Of a DNA stretch of 64,000 nucleotides, positions 45,664 to 55,546 are shown piece after piece. Origin of the DNA: Acidobacteriota bacterium (GTDB lineage: Bacteria; Acidobacteriota; Thermoanaerobaculia; Multivoradales; SZUA-115); assembly GCA_024277255.1 (NCBI GenBank), contig JAJRVQ010000126.1, forward strand, positions 16,115-80,114. The letters run 5' to 3'. How positions within the stretch are numbered: position 1 is the stretch's first letter; every line of letters starts with the position of its first letter. Below the pieces are notes generated by a model. The model was not told where the DNA came from. It saw nothing but the letters and a program-made list of their open reading frames with translations, and made no database searches. The position numbers and the translations under genes are program-made.

Positions 45664-47043
45664 CTATTTTTCGGCTTCGATTCCGGCCCGCAATTCAGTC
45701 TCGGACGCCGCTGTGCGCTGCCGGTCCACAAACCGGCTCCAAGCTGCCAGTAGGCGGACCCGCATTTGCTCGGCCAGCTGCGGATCCACCACATCTTCGA
45801 CGCCGTTCGGGGTCCACCGTTGCAGCCGCAGTTCCGGCGGATACCGCGGATCGCCCAGAGGAAGCGAGGCCAAGAAGGCACGAAAGTGACGACCAAAGGC
45901 CCGTGGCGAAGCCGCGCCGACTCCGGGTCGCGGGTCAAGCTGATAGGGCCTACCTCGGTAGAAGCTCTCGCCCACCCCCGCGAACCAGGTGGTAACGCGT
46001 AGCTGCATCTCCCCTTCGATCCACGACAGGCGGTTGCTGCCAGCGGCGGCATAGAGTTCGGAGAGAATGCCCGGCTCGGCGTCCCCCATGAACAGGCTCG
46101 GCGCCACCGCGGGCAATGCGGTTCCGCCCGCCGCTTCCACCAGCGTCGCCCACAGCCGCCGGGTGGAAACCCGCTGCCCTGCGGCTGGCAGGCAGCGGCC
46201 TTCGAACGCGGCTGGGAGATCGACCACCATCGGCACTTCGAGCATCTCGCGACTGAGGGTACCTCCGTCCAGCACCCGCCCTTCCTCCCCGAGGTGTTGA
46301 CCATAGGCGGATACCACCGCCACGAGTGTCCGCTCGCGCTGTCCACTTTGCTCCAAGGCGCGAAGGAATCGGCCGAGACGAGCATCGGCGCGAATCACCT
46401 CGGCGCGGTAGCTGGCATTCAGCTTCGCTACAAGTTCCTCCGGCAACGGCACATCGGGATCAAAGACGGGCGCCAAATCCGCCAGCCCCAGTTGCTCCGG
46501 TGGCTTGCCGTAGGGAACCCGCGGTTCCGGCAGCTGGATCCAAACAAAGGAGCGACTCTCGCCTAGCGAGCGCAGGAGACGCACCGCCGGTCTACCGGAA
46601 CGCAGCGCTTGAAAAATGTCAAAACCCTGATGGTGACCGTGTAAGTGGTTGAACCACCTCCCTTCGCCGAATGCGGCGGTGGCAAAGCCCCGCTCGGAAA
46701 GTGCTTCGGCGAGGGTCACCAAGCCGGGCGCCAGGCTGGCCGAACGCGGGGTCAAGGCTTGATGCTGCCACGGGCGCAAACCGGTCGCCAGCGAGGCGAG
46801 TGCCGGCACCGCCCAACTCGATGATGCCACCGCTCGGGTTGAGAAGTCGGCGCGCGCAATCAGACGATCCAGGTTGGGTGTCCAACCAACCTCGCCGCCC
46901 AAGCCGCCCACCATGTCCGCCCGCAACCCTTCGAGGGTGATCAAGACGATGGGACCGTCGTGGACGGGAGGCGCCGGTGGCGAATCGGCTGCGCAGCCGG
47001 TCAAACCGACAACGAGAAGGAGAGAGGCAAGGAGCCCGGTCAT
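45664..47043 (-). CDS. Sulfatase-like lipoprotein, probably catalytically inactive
   Basis: A 459-residue alkaline-phosphatase-superfamily protein. A lipoprotein signal ends LTGC with Cys17 lipidated. The sulfatase signature region is ASSSWAVPALASLATG (73-88). There the nucleophile position, normally Cys, Ser or Thr, is Ala78, and the following conserved residues are Ala81 and Leu82. The first metal motif reads ITLEGLRAD with Glu38 where Asp is usual. It is therefore likely a pseudoenzyme, perhaps a binding protein. ATG 47043 is preferred, 20 bp after the lytic transglycosylase stop. Confidence 0.7.
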   Translation of the reverse strand: MTGLLASLLLVVGLTGCAADSPPAPPVHDGPIVLITLEGLRADMVGGLGGEVGWTPNLDRLIARADFSTRAVASSSWAVPALASLATGLRPWQHQALTPRSASLAPGLVTLAEALSERGFATAAFGEGRWFNHLHGHHQGFDIFQALRSGRPAVRLLRSLGESRSFVWIQLPEPRVPYGKPPEQLGLADLAPVFDPDVPLPEELVAKLNASYRAEVIRADARLGRFLRALEQSGQRERTLVAVVSAYGQHLGEEGRVLDGGTLSREMLEVPMVVDLPAAFEGRCLPAAGQRVSTRRLWATLVEAAGGTALPAVAPSLFMGDAEPGILSELYAAAGSNRLSWIEGEMQLRVTTWFAGVGESFYRGRPYQLDPRPGVGAASPRAFGRHFRAFLASLPLGDPRYPPELRLQRWTPNGVEDVVDPQLAEQMRVRLLAAWSRFVDRQRTAASETELRAGIEAEK

Positions 47044-47063
47044 CGGCTCACCGCGGCGCCCTT

Positions 47064-49358
47064 TCACGAGTCGCGAGTCGCGATCTCCGGATACAGGCGG
47101 CGGTAACTATCGGCCAGCAGGAGGATCCGCTTGACGTAGCGGCGCGACTCCACCAGCTGCAGCCCTTCGATGAACCGATCGCGCTCGCCATGGCCGGCTT
47201 GGCGCCACAGGCGCTGAATCCGATTGGGTCCACCGTTGTAGCCCGCCAACGCCAACTCAACATCGCCGTCGAAGCGCTCGAGCACCTGCCGGAAGTAGGC
47301 CGTCCCCAAGTACAGGTTGAACTCGGGATCCGACAGGCGCGCCGTGGAGAAGGACAAACCGAGCCGCCTGGCAACCTCGCGTCCGGTGGCCGGCATCAGT
47401 TGCAGCAGGCCGCGGGCGCCCGCGCGACTGACCGCCCGTCGATCGAAGGCGCTCTCTTGGCGCACCATGCCGAGAACCAGATGAGGATCGAGCCCTTGCC
47501 GCCGCGCCGCCGCGAGAACAGGTGCCGAGAAGTCGAAGGGGTAATACAGCGCCATGGCCTGCGCCGGTACGGCGGTTTGATTGACCCAGCCGAGTTGGGG
47601 AAAGGCTCGGACCACGGCGTCGACACTCGGCCGCCGCTCACCTTGCCGGCCCAAGATCTCAGCTCGCAGAGCGGCTTGCGCCCGGTGGTCGGCGGCTGTT
47701 CCCACGGCCTCGGATTCGGCCATCGCCAAGTCGTCGAGCCCTGCTTCGGTGAGCAATCGGGCTCGTTCGAGGCGCGAGTCTCGCGGCCAATCGACCGGTG
47801 TCGGGGCCGGGACCTCGGCCGTCTCTCCCTTCGGCAACCGGGCCCGCGCATGACGGGCGTAGAAATCGGTGACATCGGAGGCTGCTACGCGGCGATAGAT
47901 GGAGCGCGCCCGCTCCACCCGGCCGAGAGCTTCATAGGCCCGGCCGGTCCAGAAGTAGGCGATCCGGGCAGTACGAGTATGGGGGTAGATCGACCGTAGC
48001 TCACTCCAGTAGCCAACCGCACCGGTGTAGTTGCGCTGCTCGAATTGCCGCCAGCCGCGTTCCCACAGGAGGGTCAGCCCCGTCTCGTCCGCAGGGTCGA
48101 GCCGCAGGAGCGCGCGCAGAACCTCCAAGGAACGATCGAACAACTCCGCCTCGTCCAGTGCCAAGAAGGTGCGGCGCATCGCCTTCAAGGTCAATTGGCG
48201 ATCGCTATCGAGTTCGATCACCGAGCGCCAGTGGTCGAGCGCCTCTTGTTTGAGCTCGGCGCGCCGCAGCGCCGTGAGACCTTCGCTGCCTCGCCGCACC
48301 ACCGCCAGCTCGGCCTTCGCTCGCCCCCGCAACCACTCCACCCGCGCTCGCAAGAGAGGGCTCAGGGCTCGGCTGTCGATCCCCGTCAACAGGGCGAGGG
48401 CTTGCCCCCCCACCTGCTGAGCGAGGTGAGCCTCCGCCAGGAGCATCTTCCAGTGCAGGTTGCGCTGCGTCGCCGCGACCTCTTCGAGAGTTTGCTGCGC
48501 GCTCGGCGCCAGACCGACCTCGATCAGCCGTTCGGCGCGGAGAATCAACTCTTGCTGCGTCAAGATCGCCGGCCAATCCAACGCCCCTTGCGGCGATCGG
48601 AAGAGTTCGATCACTTGCAGTTTCGACGCCTCGATGGGGGCCCGCGACAAAAGGCGGCGCGCCGCCTGCCGTTGCCGTTCCAGCTCACCGCCTGGCTGAG
48701 AAAATTGCCAGGCCAGAATATCGAGTTCGACCTGGGCAGCCCGCTTCAGTGGCCTGCTGCGCCCTTCGTCGATCCAACGCCAGGCCGCTTCTTGCTCCCC
48801 CGCGACCCATGCTGCCTCAGCCGCCCGCGACAACGCCTTCGGGACCAGCACCGAGGCCGGATGTTCGGCCAACAGGGTAGAGAGCGCTTCACTGGCGACG
48901 GCGGGATGATCGAGGGCCAAGGCACTATCGGCGAGAATCAGCAGCCGCCAGTCTTCGAAGATTCCACCCGGATCGACCGCGGCCAACAACTCTCTTTCCG
49001 CCAGCTCGGGCCGTTGGCAAGCGTGAGCGTAGAGACCGAGAAGCAGGCGAGCAGAGGCCGGCGGGCGCGGTCCATCTCCCCGCCGTACCGCCTCCTGACT
49101 TAGCCGATCGAGAGCCTGAGCGCAGTTGCCTTGCCGCAGCAATTCGGCCGCTTCCCAGCCTCCCCCGGTGGCGACTGAGGCGGACGCGGAAAGCATCGCC
49201 GGGAGGGCGGCAATCGGTTCTCCGTGGCTGTATTCATCCCAGTGACCATCCACGTCTACGCCACCCGGAGAGCAGCTCAGCCCACCCAGCAGGACCAGCA
49301 GGACCAATGCCGCTTTGGCTCCAGCACCGGAACTGGCGAAAAGAGGCTTGCTCAGCAC
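47064..49358 (-). CDS. Lytic transglycosylase lipoprotein with TPR region
   Basis: A 764-residue Slt70-like enzyme. A lipoprotein signal ends GGLSC, a long helical TPR-like superhelix follows (about 50-590), and a C-terminal SLT domain (about 600-740) has the catalytic Glu in VRQESAFD plus ARGLLQLMP and LAGYNGGP. It cleaves peptidoglycan between MurNAc and GlcNAc with 1,6-anhydro formation. GTG 49358 is chosen because it starts the signal peptide and lies 16 bp after the upstream gene's stop. Confidence 0.88.
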   Translation of the reverse strand: MLSKPLFASSGAGAKAALVLLVLLGGLSCSPGGVDVDGHWDEYSHGEPIAALPAMLSASASVATGGGWEAAELLRQGNCAQALDRLSQEAVRRGDGPRPPASARLLLGLYAHACQRPELAERELLAAVDPGGIFEDWRLLILADSALALDHPAVASEALSTLLAEHPASVLVPKALSRAAEAAWVAGEQEAAWRWIDEGRSRPLKRAAQVELDILAWQFSQPGGELERQRQAARRLLSRAPIEASKLQVIELFRSPQGALDWPAILTQQELILRAERLIEVGLAPSAQQTLEEVAATQRNLHWKMLLAEAHLAQQVGGQALALLTGIDSRALSPLLRARVEWLRGRAKAELAVVRRGSEGLTALRRAELKQEALDHWRSVIELDSDRQLTLKAMRRTFLALDEAELFDRSLEVLRALLRLDPADETGLTLLWERGWRQFEQRNYTGAVGYWSELRSIYPHTRTARIAYFWTGRAYEALGRVERARSIYRRVAASDVTDFYARHARARLPKGETAEVPAPTPVDWPRDSRLERARLLTEAGLDDLAMAESEAVGTAADHRAQAALRAEILGRQGERRPSVDAVVRAFPQLGWVNQTAVPAQAMALYYPFDFSAPVLAAARRQGLDPHLVLGMVRQESAFDRRAVSRAGARGLLQLMPATGREVARRLGLSFSTARLSDPEFNLYLGTAYFRQVLERFDGDVELALAGYNGGPNRIQRLWRQAGHGERDRFIEGLQLVESRRYVKRILLLADSYRRLYPEIATRDS

Positions 49359-49374
49359 CGTGCAGCCTGACTGG

Positions 49375-51282
49375 TTAGAGCCCCAGAGCTCCCTCGTCAC
49401 CGTCGGCGAGGATGCGTACCAGCTCCTCCTGGAAGTAGTCGCGGGACTGGCTCACTTTTTCGTCGATCCGCTCCTCGTACATCCTGCGCGAACGGTCGAT
49501 ATCTTCCTTCAGCCGCCGGTAGATGTCGCGATTGCGCCGGCCTTCTTCGACCTGATCCTCATAGTAGAGGCGGATTTCGCTAACCAGCAGTCGCGCCAGT
49601 CGCCGGCCTTCATCATGCACCGCGTCCTCGGCCTTCGAGAGACCGGGACTCGCTTGACGAAAGGCCAAACCGGGACCATCGACGTCGCTCGGCGGCTCAA
49701 CCTGGGCCGCGCCACCCCGAACCCCTGTCCCTGTGCCGGAGAGAGTGTCGTCCGGCGCGCGATAGGGTGCTGCCGGCTTGGCCGGAGCCTCCGGCACCGC
49801 CGCGGCCACGGGAGAGGAGGGCTCTTCGCCGAGTCTCGGCATCTGGACCAGGACCGTCTCATCCTCACTGACATCGATCGGCTCGACAGCTGCCGGTGCT
49901 ACACCAGCTCCACCCTGATCCTCCGCCGGGGTGATCTCGGCTGTTCCCTCATCGAACGCCGTAGAGACATCGAAGGCAACCTCTTCCTGCGTCACCAGCG
50001 GGATTTCTTCGGTCACCAGATCTGCATCGAGCGCTGGGGCTTCGAGCACCTCGGAATCGGACACCTCGGAATCGGACACCGTGGCGGAATCCGGCAAGGT
50101 GCTCACTTCGCCATCGACCGGAGGCAGTTCCCCGATCTCCTCGCTAGCTGCCTGCTCGGCAGCCTCTGCGACCACCGAGCCGTCCGCCGCCGCCGCCGAG
50201 GCAGCCTCGATATCTTCGTGATCCACGGCGGTGAACTCTTCGGTTTCCTGCCGCCTGCCGGGCCGATCCAGCCAGTGAGAGGGATCCGCACCGGCTCCCG
50301 GCCCTTCAGCTACGGTCTCTACTTCTTCGGCTTCTTCGGCCGCGGGCTCTGCCGCTTCGACTTCGAAACTCGGCTCGGCCAACGCAGGTGCCGCATCCTC
50401 GGATTCTGCAACCTCGGCCACCGAAGCTTCTGACTCTTGCCCCTCAGCTTCCGTGTAGGGCTGCGCCACGACGGCGGCCGCGCTCTGCGCAGTCGAAATC
50501 TCCTCTCCCCACAGGGGCAAGACACTCACCGCACCGGCGGCGGCACCGTCGTCAGCCACGGCCAAGGTCGGCGTCTGGGGACGCTCGCGGAAGGCCAATG
50601 TCTCGATCGACAGGGCAGCGACGAAGGCGAGGCTCTGCAATGCCTCTAGGTCGAACGAACCCTCTTCTTCGTCATCATCGACTCGATCGGCATACAGGGC
50701 GGCCGCCAGCCGATCACCGAGGACGATCGGTACTAGCACCGCTCGATGGGGAACCGCACTCTCCAGGTGGCTACACAGCGGTGCGCAGTCCGCGGGGGAC
50801 AGTTCGATACTGCCGTTGCTGGCAGCCAACCGTCCCCATGGCGAGCCCTCGGCATAGTCGAAGCTCAGGTCCGACGGTGAAGATTCACTGTCGGCAAAAC
50901 CGTAGGCCCCCCAACCTCGCACTTCCTCCTTGCGGGTCAAGAAGAGCGCCGAGCGCGAGCAGAAACCTCCAGCGCACTCGAGCAGGTTGCTCAGAATCTC
51001 GGCCTGGGTCGTCGAGCGGTCGATCGCACTCAGCGCCTGTCGCACCTCCCCAAAGGCCGATTGACGGGCCGACTTCGCGGCGGCTTGTGCCAGCGGCTCG
51101 ATGTCTTCATCAACGACGAAGCTTGCCGGGAGAACTTCTTCCAGCGTGCGTAGCTTCTCTTCCACCGCGTCGGTGTGCTCGCGCAACCGCTCGCTGATCT
51201 CACTGCGCAGGCTAGACAGCGCGGCCAGAACCGACTGCGCAATCCTTCGGTCTAGCTGCTGGAGCTTTTCCGACTCTGCCAT
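49375..51282 (-). CDS. GAF-like protein with long acidic low-complexity region
   Basis: A 635-residue soluble protein. Residues 1-60 are a helical bundle and 75-235 look like a GAF-type sensor domain (ILSNLLECAGGFCSRSALFL through AVPHRAVLVPIVLGDRLAAALY). Residues 250-500 are extremely rich in Glu, Ala, Val and Ser with no fold expected. Residues 540-630 form a charged coiled coil. I do not recognise a named family. The ATG at 51282 has GGAGG 7 nt upstream, and a strong promoter precedes it. Its stop is 16 bp before the lytic transglycosylase start. Confidence 0.55.
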   Translation of the reverse strand: MAESEKLQQLDRRIAQSVLAALSSLRSEISERLREHTDAVEEKLRTLEEVLPASFVVDEDIEPLAQAAAKSARQSAFGEVRQALSAIDRSTTQAEILSNLLECAGGFCSRSALFLTRKEEVRGWGAYGFADSESSPSDLSFDYAEGSPWGRLAASNGSIELSPADCAPLCSHLESAVPHRAVLVPIVLGDRLAAALYADRVDDDEEEGSFDLEALQSLAFVAALSIETLAFRERPQTPTLAVADDGAAAGAVSVLPLWGEEISTAQSAAAVVAQPYTEAEGQESEASVAEVAESEDAAPALAEPSFEVEAAEPAAEEAEEVETVAEGPGAGADPSHWLDRPGRRQETEEFTAVDHEDIEAASAAAADGSVVAEAAEQAASEEIGELPPVDGEVSTLPDSATVSDSEVSDSEVLEAPALDADLVTEEIPLVTQEEVAFDVSTAFDEGTAEITPAEDQGGAGVAPAAVEPIDVSEDETVLVQMPRLGEEPSSPVAAAVPEAPAKPAAPYRAPDDTLSGTGTGVRGGAAQVEPPSDVDGPGLAFRQASPGLSKAEDAVHDEGRRLARLLVSEIRLYYEDQVEEGRRNRDIYRRLKEDIDRSRRMYEERIDEKVSQSRDYFQEELVRILADGDEGALGL

Positions 51283-51344
51283 CCTGCTGACCTCCAGAGG
51301 GGTTCATTCACATGGCCAACGAGGCCGAGCTGAGAGGAGGATAG

Positions 51345-51373
51345 ATTATGGGCGACCTCCACCGAGGTGTCAA
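51345..51373 (-). promoter_or_regulatory. Strong promoter of the GAF-like gene
   Basis: On the minus strand a perfect TTGACA (51373-51368), a 17-bp spacer and CATAAT (51350-51345), with a predicted start near 51338 and a leader of about 55 nt. Confidence 0.7.
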
Positions 51374-51588
51374 GCGAGCCGCAAACCCGAAATGTCTGTA
51401 GCCATAGGGGTTTACACATTCTGGCCCAGCCCTGCGCCGCAACCGCTCGGACCATGCGGTGCGGCCCGCGGGACTTTCACCGCAGGCTGCTATGGTAGCG
51501 TCATCCACTAGGTATTGTTGAACGTCGTTCTCGGCCAGGCCCAACCAGCCCGGAGAGTTCGACAGCGGAGGCGAAAAGGGGGAGGTGA

Positions 51589-51724
51589 GACGCGAAAAGG
51601 TAGGTTTCTTTCGCGTCGAGAGGGGCTGGACACAGTCTCCCTCAAGACAAACGGGAGAGGTCGAGAAGGACGCGGAGCGCGCTTTCTCGACCGGCTCCTC
51701 GATCGAACTGAACTGCGAGAGGAG
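51589..51724 (+). promoter_or_regulatory. Structured 5' leader before the lipoprotein gene
   Basis: Three stems can form: GACGCGAAA (51589-51597) with TTTCGCGTC (51609-51617); GGTCGAGAA (51659-51667) with TTCTCGACC (51684-51692); and CTCCTC (51695-51700) with GAGGAG (51719-51724). The last would cover the Shine-Dalgarno of the gene at 51734, suggesting translational control. The rest of the divergent 450-bp gap holds the minus-strand promoter and nothing else I recognise. Confidence 0.5.
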
Positions 51725-51733
51725 GTCATCAAG

Positions 51734-52531
51734 ATGGACCGTAAAGTGAGGGTATGGGGAAAGGGTCTGCTTGCCTTGGCACTGGTTGCATCGCTCGGGT
51801 TGGTCGGTTGCGGCGACCCTGAGGAAGCAGCTCGACTGGCCAAGGAGGCTGCCCAAGCAGAGGCATGGTCGGCGATTGAGACCGCCCAGACCGCGCTGAA
51901 CACTCAGCGCCAGGAACTCAGCGACCTACAAGAGAAGATCGCTCAGGCGGCAGCTGAAGGCAGCGAAGTCACCGAGGAGGAGCTGGCTGGCTGGAAAACG
52001 CAGGCCACCGAACTCACCACGAAGGTCACCAACGCCAGCGAAGAACTCAACACTCTGGCGATCAAATTCATCAACGACGCGGAGTTGGTGCAAGGCGAAG
52101 AGATTCCCGAGCGAGTCAAAGCCGCAATCCGCATCAAGACCGATGGAGACATGGCGATCGCCCGCGAGTACATCGACGAAGGAGGCGACTACGGTCGCGC
52201 CCTGGACATCTACCAAGCCGCATTGGTGACCGATCCGGACAACCAGAAACTGAAGGACGCCATCGCTTCGGCCGAAGAACTGCGTTGGATGTCCAAAGAG
52301 CGTTTCGATCTGGCCAAGAAAGGCATGCTCAAAGAGGAGGTCAAAGCGGTCTTGGGGCCCGTCAACAGCCGCCGGATACAGGACTACCCAGACAAGAAGG
52401 TCACCGCTTGGTTCTACCCGAAAGGCCCCGAGCAAGGGGCTGCCGCTGTCTACTTCCAGCAGAAGGGAGAAGGCGAGTACAAAGTCTACAAAGTCGACTT
52501 CAACGCCGCCAAACCCAAGAAGACTCAGTAG
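51734..52531 (+). CDS. Lipoprotein with coiled coil and TPR-like repeat
   Basis: A 265-residue protein. A lipoprotein signal ends LVGC, and a coiled coil follows (about 35-110). A TPR-like segment (about 125-175, [20 protein letters not shown]) and a C-terminal beta-rich region ([22 protein letters not shown]) resembling an outer-membrane assembly lipoprotein repeat complete it. It is probably anchored to a membrane facing the periplasm. The ATG at 51734 follows GAGGAGG. I do not recognise a named family. Confidence 0.65.
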   Translation: MDRKVRVWGKGLLALALVASLGLVGCGDPEEAARLAKEAAQAEAWSAIETAQTALNTQRQELSDLQEKIAQAAAEGSEVTEEELAGWKTQATELTTKVTNASEELNTLAIKFINDAELVQGEEIPERVKAAIRIKTDGDMAIAREYIDEGGDYGRALDIYQAALVTDPDNQKLKDAIASAEELRWMSKERFDLAKKGMLKEEVKAVLGPVNSRRIQDYPDKKVTAWFYPKGPEQGAAAVYFQQKGEGEYKVYKVDFNAAKPKKTQ

Positions 52532-52560
52532 CCCTTGCGTCGCTCTCTTCACAAGACTTC

Positions 52561-52591
52561 TTGACAGGCGGGCTTGGCTCGGCCAAACTAT
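52561..52591 (+). promoter_or_regulatory. Promoter candidate for rpsU
   Basis: A perfect TTGACA (52561-52566) is followed after 19 bp by AACTAT (52586-52591). The spacing is slightly long and the -10 weak, so the exact -10 is uncertain. Confidence 0.4.
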
Positions 52592-52673
52592 GCGGCCTTG
52601 CACTAGGTGCGCCCGGGCATTTTCTCGGCCTCCCAATGCAAGCGATACTCGAATAAAGCGAGGTGATTTCCTA

Positions 52674-52883
52674 GTGCCGGTCGTTCATGTGCGGGATGAA
52701 GAGAGCTTCGAGAACGCGCTGCGGCGTTTCAAGCGTAAGGTTGAGAAGGCGGGCATCCTGACAGAGCTCAGGAAGCGCCAACACTTCGAGAAGCCAAGCG
52801 TAAAGCGCAAGCGCAAGATCGTGCAGGCCCGCAAGAAGATGCTGCGCAAGCTCGCAGAAGACCGTCGGGCAGGCCTAGCCTGA
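52674..52883 (+). CDS. rpsU: 30S ribosomal protein bS21
   Basis: A 69-residue basic protein with the bS21 pattern: [26 protein letters not shown], then a Lys/Arg-rich tail. It sits at the mRNA exit side of the 30S subunit and helps initiation. The GTG start at 52674 is chosen because AGGTGA lies 7 nt upstream and the family starts with this PVVHV sequence; the frame is open back to 52590. It heads the macromolecular synthesis cluster. Confidence 0.93.
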   Translation: MPVVHVRDEESFENALRRFKRKVEKAGILTELRKRQHFEKPSVKRKRKIVQARKKMLRKLAEDRRAGLA

Positions 52884-52932
52884 TCGACAGAGGGCCGGCG
52901 CAAGGCGTTGAGCCCGACAAATTCAGTCCACG

Positions 52933-52973
52933 AAAGCGGAGCCCCTTGACTCAGGCGGGCTCCGCTTTTTCTA
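52933..52973 (+). terminator. Rho-independent terminator after rpsU
   Basis: AAAGCGGAGCCC (52933-52944) pairs perfectly with GGGCTCCGCTTT (52957-52968) over a 12-nt loop, followed by TT and C-T bases. It separates rpsU from mutS2, perhaps with partial read-through as in classical rpsU-dnaG-rpoD operons. Confidence 0.85.
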
Positions 52974-53016
52974 TGCCTGTCTCTTCCCCGCTGACGGTAG
53001 ACTCGCTACAAGTCCG

Positions 53017-55539
53017 ATGAATCTCTTGGCCCAGGTAGATCTCGACGCATCCGCGACACGGGTGTTGAGCCCCGCCAGTGGCGAGGCGCTGGAACTCGAA
53101 TCCTTACTGCGGGTGATCGCCGAGTTCACCGCCACCGACCTTGGCGCCTCTCGCCTCCTGCACCAGCTCCCAACCAACGACACCCAAGAGCTGCAACGAC
53201 GCCGGCGGCGCTATACCGAAGCGGCCCGCTTGCTTGCCGAGCGTCAACTGGTCGGTGCCTTCGCGGGACCGCTGGCTCCGCTCTTCGAGCGTCTAGAGAC
53301 CGATAGACCCGCCTTCGACGGTGCCGCGCTGCTCGAACTCGCCGCCGTGCTGCGCTCCACCGAAGAGGCCCGCAAGCGCATCACCCAGGCCGACCCCGAG
53401 GTCCCTGAACTCGGCCTCCTGGCCGGCACAACCCCGCCGGCTGCCGGCGGCGACCCACTCGCCGACCTCGGCACGCTACGGCGACAGATCGGCAAGAAAC
53501 TCGATCGACGCGGCCATGTGCGCGACGATGCCAGCCCCAGACTGGTCAGCCTTCGCGGAAAGATTCGCCAGGCTCGCGATCAGATCTACCGCGACCTCAA
53601 GAAGGTGGTCGAGCGCCAGCGGGATCACCTCAGCGAGGAGACCATTCCGTTGCGCGGCGGCCGCCTGGTGCTACTCCTCTCCTCGGGAGCCCGCGGTCGC
53701 TTTCCCGGGTTGGTTCATGGCCGCTCCGGTACCGGGCAGAGCTTCTACTTCGAGCCGCTCGGCGTGGTCGAGGCCAACAACACCTTGCAGGAATCCAGCG
53801 AGGAGGAAGCGGCGGAGAGAGCCAGGATTCTCCAAGAATTGATCGCCGAAGCACGCCGCCTCATGGCTCAGATCGAAGAGCAAGCGCGCTTTCTCGCCGA
53901 ACTCGACGCCCTGCAAGCGATCACCAGCTTCGCCCAAATCGCCGGCGCGCGGCTGGCCGATCCGGCACCGGCGGGCGAGCTACACCTCCTCGCTGCCCGC
54001 CACCCCCTGCTCGATCCAAAGCTAGCTCCCTGCCGCCAGCGCGCGCTCGGCGAGGCGGGCCACGAGGCAGCGATCGAACCGCTGGAACTGACCCTCGGCT
54101 CGAACCTCGAGCCCGAAAAGCGACTGCTGGTCGTCACCGGCCCCAACGCCGGCGGCAAGACCGTCTCGCTCAAGACTCTGGGCCTCCTAGCCGCCGCGCA
54201 TCAGTGCGGCTTCCCGATCCCGGTGGACGCGGGTAGCCGGCTGCCGACCTTCGACCGCATCATCGCGACGATCGGAGACGAGCAGGACTTGCTCTCCGAT
54301 CGCTCCACCTTCAGCGGCCGCCTGCTGCGCCTCGACGAGGTGTGGAGAGAGGCACGCCGAGACAGCCTCATCTTGCTCGATGAACTGGGCTCCGGAACCG
54401 ATCCCGAGGAAGGCGCGGCGCTGGCCATCGCCTTGCTCGAAGGGCTGCTCGAACGCCGTTGCCTGGGACTGCTGACCACTCACCTGACGCCGCTGGCGGC
54501 AGCCGCCCTGGAGTTGCCTGGTGCCGCCTGCGCAGCGATGGAGTTCGACCCAACGACCGGCGCACCCACCTACCGATTGATGCCCGGCCCTCCCGGCGGC
54601 AGCGAAGCGCTCGCCCTAGCCAGAAGGCTCGGTCTGCCCGGCGAGTGGCTCGATCGCGCCGAAGCCAAGCTCGGCAGCGAACACCGCGACCTGCGGCGAC
54701 TGCTCAGCGAGGTCGATGCGCTGCGCCGGGATCTGCAACGCTCCCACACCGAACTGAGCCGCGAAGTTCAGGACGCGGCGACTCTTCGCGCACGGCTAGC
54801 CGAGCAAGAAGAGGCGCTGAGAGAGGAACGTCGAAGCGTAGCGCAACGCCTCTCCAAGGAACTTGAGAGCTTTCGGCGTGAAACTCGTGAGGCGCTCCGC
54901 GCTCAGGTAGAGCAGCTCACCAAGGCCTTCAAGGCCGGCCGCCGCAAAGGATTGGCAGCCGAAGCCGAGAAGAAACTCTTCGCCAGTGCTCCGCAGTGGA
55001 CCGATGCCGAGCCGGTGATGGAGGATCTACCGCTGGAAGTTGGAGCGCTGGCGCGCCATCGCCAGTTCGGCTGGGAGGGCATCCTCGACAAACTGGCCAA
55101 CGGCAAAGCCGAGGTCCGGGTGCGGGGCAAGAAGCTGCGCTGCCGGGCGGAGGAATTGGTCGGCGTGGCGAGTGCCGGCAAGAAGATCAGCCGCCCGAGT
55201 GCCAGCACCAGACAGGCCAGGGCACCCAGAGCCGACTACACCTCTTCCGGAACCCGGCAAGGCAGCTCGGACCTGGGCCTTGAAGAGGCGGTCACGGCGG
55301 AGATCAACCTGATCGGCCAGCGCGTCGAACCCGCCTTGGACCAGCTCGATAACTACCTCGACCGCGCCCTCCTCGGCCCGCATGCCGCGCTGCGCGTGGT
55401 GCACGGCTTCGGCACCGGACGGCTGCGCAAGGCGGTGCGCTCCCACCTTCACTCCCATCCCGCTGTCGCCGAATGGCGACCCGGCGCCGCCAATGAGGGC
55501 GGCGACGGAGCCACGGTCGTCGTCTTGCGGGGAGGCTGA
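53017..55539 (+). CDS. mutS2: MutS2-type ATPase/endonuclease
   Basis: An 840-residue MutS2: lever and clamp helices, then an ATPase core with Walker A GPNAGGKT (375-382), Walker B ILLDELGSGTDPEEGAA and LTTHLTPLA, a coiled-coil clamp (about 560-640) and a C-terminal Smr domain (about 760-840). The Smr motifs are INLIGQRVE and VVHGFGTGRLR. MutS2 proteins resolve branched DNA or collided ribosomes rather than mismatches. The conserved LDLHG-type start of Smr reads INLIG, so nuclease activity may differ. Its end is 7 bp before dnaG. Confidence 0.93.
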   Translation: MNLLAQVDLDASATRVLSPASGEALELESLLRVIAEFTATDLGASRLLHQLPTNDTQELQRRRRRYTEAARLLAERQLVGAFAGPLAPLFERLETDRPAFDGAALLELAAVLRSTEEARKRITQADPEVPELGLLAGTTPPAAGGDPLADLGTLRRQIGKKLDRRGHVRDDASPRLVSLRGKIRQARDQIYRDLKKVVERQRDHLSEETIPLRGGRLVLLLSSGARGRFPGLVHGRSGTGQSFYFEPLGVVEANNTLQESSEEEAAERARILQELIAEARRLMAQIEEQARFLAELDALQAITSFAQIAGARLADPAPAGELHLLAARHPLLDPKLAPCRQRALGEAGHEAAIEPLELTLGSNLEPEKRLLVVTGPNAGGKTVSLKTLGLLAAAHQCGFPIPVDAGSRLPTFDRIIATIGDEQDLLSDRSTFSGRLLRLDEVWREARRDSLILLDELGSGTDPEEGAALAIALLEGLLERRCLGLLTTHLTPLAAAALELPGAACAAMEFDPTTGAPTYRLMPGPPGGSEALALARRLGLPGEWLDRAEAKLGSEHRDLRRLLSEVDALRRDLQRSHTELSREVQDAATLRARLAEQEEALREERRSVAQRLSKELESFRRETREALRAQVEQLTKAFKAGRRKGLAAEAEKKLFASAPQWTDAEPVMEDLPLEVGALARHRQFGWEGILDKLANGKAEVRVRGKKLRCRAEELVGVASAGKKISRPSASTRQARAPRADYTSSGTRQGSSDLGLEEAVTAEINLIGQRVEPALDQLDNYLDRALLGPHAALRVVHGFGTGRLRKAVRSHLHSHPAVAEWRPGAANEGGDGATVVVLRGG

Positions 55540-55546
55540 GACCACC

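Noticed and set aside
51348..51401. A 17-codon frame with AGGAGG 9 nt upstream
   Set aside because: Its start overlaps the -10 box of the minus-strand promoter of the GAF-like gene, and it is too short and unsupported to call a gene.
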